NCBI GenBank assembly: GCA_013397845.1
Contig: VZTG01004266.1
Span: 1-64,000 of the forward strand
Source of the DNA: Melanocharis versteri
Taxonomy: Eukaryota; Chordata; Aves; Passeriformes; Melanocharitidae
DNA: 64,000 nt
Direction of reading: 5' to 3'
The notes beneath the pieces were generated by a model. It was not told where the DNA came from. It was given only the letters and a program-made list of their open reading frames with translations, and did no database searches. This document shows positions 61,801-64,000 of the stretch, piece after piece; position 1 is the stretch's first letter; each line of letters opens with the position of its first letter. The position numbers and the translations under genes are program-made.

Positions 61801-64000
61801 GATTTATGGACGAGGAGAGCTGCATGGAGGAACCCATCAGCACGGAGCCAGCTTCCAAGTGGGGGAAGCAGAGGTGGAGTAGGGAAAAAATGTTCTGTGT
61901 GAGGGCTGGAATAGAAACCCCACGGAGTTCTGCAGTGGATAATCCAGGATTTTCTGGATAACCCTACTTTTGTCTCGGAACTCGTGAATTGTTGAGTGTG
62001 GCCCCGCAATTTATTCCAGTGGGGAGACACAGCAGTGCTTTATTGCATAAATAAGACCAAGGAGATAAAGGAAATGGTTCTGCCTCTGTGAGAGCTGTGA
62101 GATCTGCCAGATATGGTCACAGGCAAGGACTTTTTTGAACAAATAAATGTCATTTTTTATTGCTTGCCCCTTGAACCACATGCCCAAACCAACCCCGGCC
62201 CCAGTCCTGGTGAGTTGCCTTGACTCTGGGAGCCTGAAAAGTTCCCATTTTCGTCCTGCTGCCCTCTGTGTGCTCTTGATGGGACACTTTTCCCCCTCAT
62301 TAGAGTTGCTAATTGGCTCCAGCCTCTGTCTCTCACCTCTGAGGAGCCCAGTTGTTGCAGGTGTTGGTGTAGGATTGGCCAAAGGAGTGCAAACTCCCTG
62401 GAAGAGCCATTAATTGGGATGGAAGGGAGGGGGTGGGAGAGAATCACACTCGGCTTGGAAAGGTTTTCAATTCTTATGTGTCAGAATATCCTAATTCAAA
62501 CCCAAATGGGAATCCACCATTCTGGGGGATTCACACAGCTCCAGGTAAACAACTAATGAGCAGCCTGCCAGTTTCATTTTTATCAAGAGCCCTCAGAGAT
62601 TCAACTGTGCCATTTCATAAAATATGCAGATGATAGTGGAGGGAGAATAGCAAAGGCTTTGAAAATGATTCACACAACCTAAAAATGATGTTGAAAAGGG
62701 AGGAATTAAATATTCACAAAGTGTGAGAAATTAAGGCATATTAACTGTTAGAATGTGGAAATGAAGTGACTAACATGCACAGAGCTGATGAGAACTAGAT
62801 GATTACAGATCTGTCAAAAGTTTCTAATTCTGACACAGTGTGATGTCGAGGTGCTGCTTGGCTGGTAAGGGCAAAAAATTAGGTATGGGACAAGGAATGC
62901 AAACCTGCCAGATCAGAGGCAGAGCGGGCAGACACCGCCGTGATTAACATTAGGCTCAGTCCTGTAGCAAGGGTGAACTTTAAGCTTGCAAAATGAATAC
63001 TAATTATGGTTACAAACAGAACACAAGGGGCTCAATTCATCAGCTCGAGGAGGGATGGTGTAATGAGTTAGTCGAGGGAAAAAAGTCACCTAGGGCCAAA
63101 TTTGTCTCACTGCTGAGTGCTGGCTTACACCAGGGATGGATTTGACCCTTGGGATATGAGAGTTGGAAGTTTTGCTCTTCTGTAATTAATCAGGGGTTTA
63201 TCTCGTGTTGCAGTTTTGATAGAGTGGAGGAAAGGTTGCTGGCAGATGGATTCACGCAGAGGTGGTGCAAAAGAATAAAGAAGAATAATTTCAAAAAGAG
63301 GCTTTGAGTGTCCACGGTGGGTGAAGTTATTCATGTTGCTCGGGCAGGGCAGAGACATGGTTCCACCTTCCTCGAGGGCAATCCCACACCTGGGAGCAGG
63401 GCTGGAGCAGGGAGGGCACAGGACTGGGGGTTCTGCTGGAAATCACCCTCTGGAGGCACCGTTTGTGTCCCCAGGGGCAGAGCTCTGAGGGTTGGAACCT
63501 TCCCAGTGTTGTGCCAGCCCCACCTTCTCACCCCACCCATCCTTGGAGTGTGTTTGAACCCTTTTTGGTTTTCTGAGGAGCACTGGAGTGTCCTGTCCAC
63601 GGGGAAATGGATCAGCTCCCAGTGAGGAATTGGTGTGATGGCTTTTCCTTGGGTTGCCCAAGGGAGAAGTGATTTGGGAGCTCGTTCAGCCACTGCTGCA
63701 GAGTTTCTGTGCCCTCCCGGGCTCATGAGTGCTGTTCAACTGTAGACAGTGAAACCTCTGCTTAGGTCTGGGTAGGAATCTCTCTGGCTAATTCTTTTCT
63801 CTTTTTTTTTTGTTGGAAAACTGCCTGCAAGTGCTCTCAGCCTGAGCTGCAGGCACCAGTGTGCACAGCTGAGGTGTGTCCTGCTGTCTGCCTGCACTGG
63901 CAGCAGCCAGGGGTTGGGAAATCCAGAGGGAGTTACACCCTGGAGTCTCCTGTGAGTAACTCCTCCCTGGAGTGCCACGATGAGCTCTGAATGCTCCGAG
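58832..64000. other. No gene recognised
   Basis: The longest frames are 131 codons (63331-63726, minus) and 123 codons (62011-62382, minus), without domains. The unrepetitive AT-rich parts at 59380-59720 and 62600-63060 may be conserved non-coding DNA (a guess). At 60090-60400 open frames exist on both strands, but neither resembles a known protein. Confidence 0.45.
63075..63150. repeat. Possible relic of an ancient palindromic amniote repeat
   Basis: GGGCCAAATTTGTCTCACTG and GGCTTACACCAGGGATGGAT followed by TTGACCC match remembered phrases of an old amniote interspersed repeat that carries 'ttacaccagggatgaatttggccc'. The copy is decayed, and the name of the family is uncertain. Confidence 0.4.

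Overview
The window looks like nuclear DNA from a bird, most likely a songbird. It holds four truncated CR1 retrotransposon tails, one of which still carries the ATTCTGTG-type terminal octamer. It also has a retroviral long terminal repeat, GC-rich minisatellites, mixed AT-rich and GC-rich stretches, and no bacterial gene density, operons or ribosome binding sites. The songbird call rests on remembered resemblance of one repeat (35837-35933 and 58738-58830) to finch repeats, so it is tentative. The window reads as intergenic or deep intronic sequence: no complete protein-coding gene, tRNA, rRNA or CRISPR array could be supported.

The only protein-like sequence is on the minus strand between about 21.2 and 22.9 kb. 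It is the C-terminal part of a CKAP2/CKAP2L family mitotic spindle protein, present as three overlapping blocks joined by single unknown bases (21634 and 22255). The reading frame changes twice, no upstream exons are visible, and the blocks differ from each other. It is either a decayed partial duplicate or a collapsed tandem array.

Layout: a 31-bp minisatellite (1-313); a CR1 tail (4437-4692); an AT-rich block with three TALE-type sites, the best enhancer candidate (8336-8820); a second CR1 tail (11957-12134); a pair of 134-bp dispersed repeats (17991 and 20267); the CKAP2L-like relic; a gap with duplicated flanks (33899); a repeat cut by a gap (35837-35934); two minus-strand CR1 tails (36231 and 40304); a 29-bp minisatellite (43101); a perfect-stem hairpin (44111); a minus-strand solo LTR (44683-45090); a 23-bp tandem repeat (49237); a 20-bp palindrome (54406); and a second copy of the gap-interrupted repeat (58738-58831). 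Relics of ancient palindromic amniote repeats are suspected at 15.5, 57.0 and 63.1 kb.

The parts do not form a pathway. The most interesting points are the TALE-site cluster, the structure of the CKAP2L-like copies, and the evidence that several single-base gaps hide missing repeats or wrongly joined duplicate sequence.
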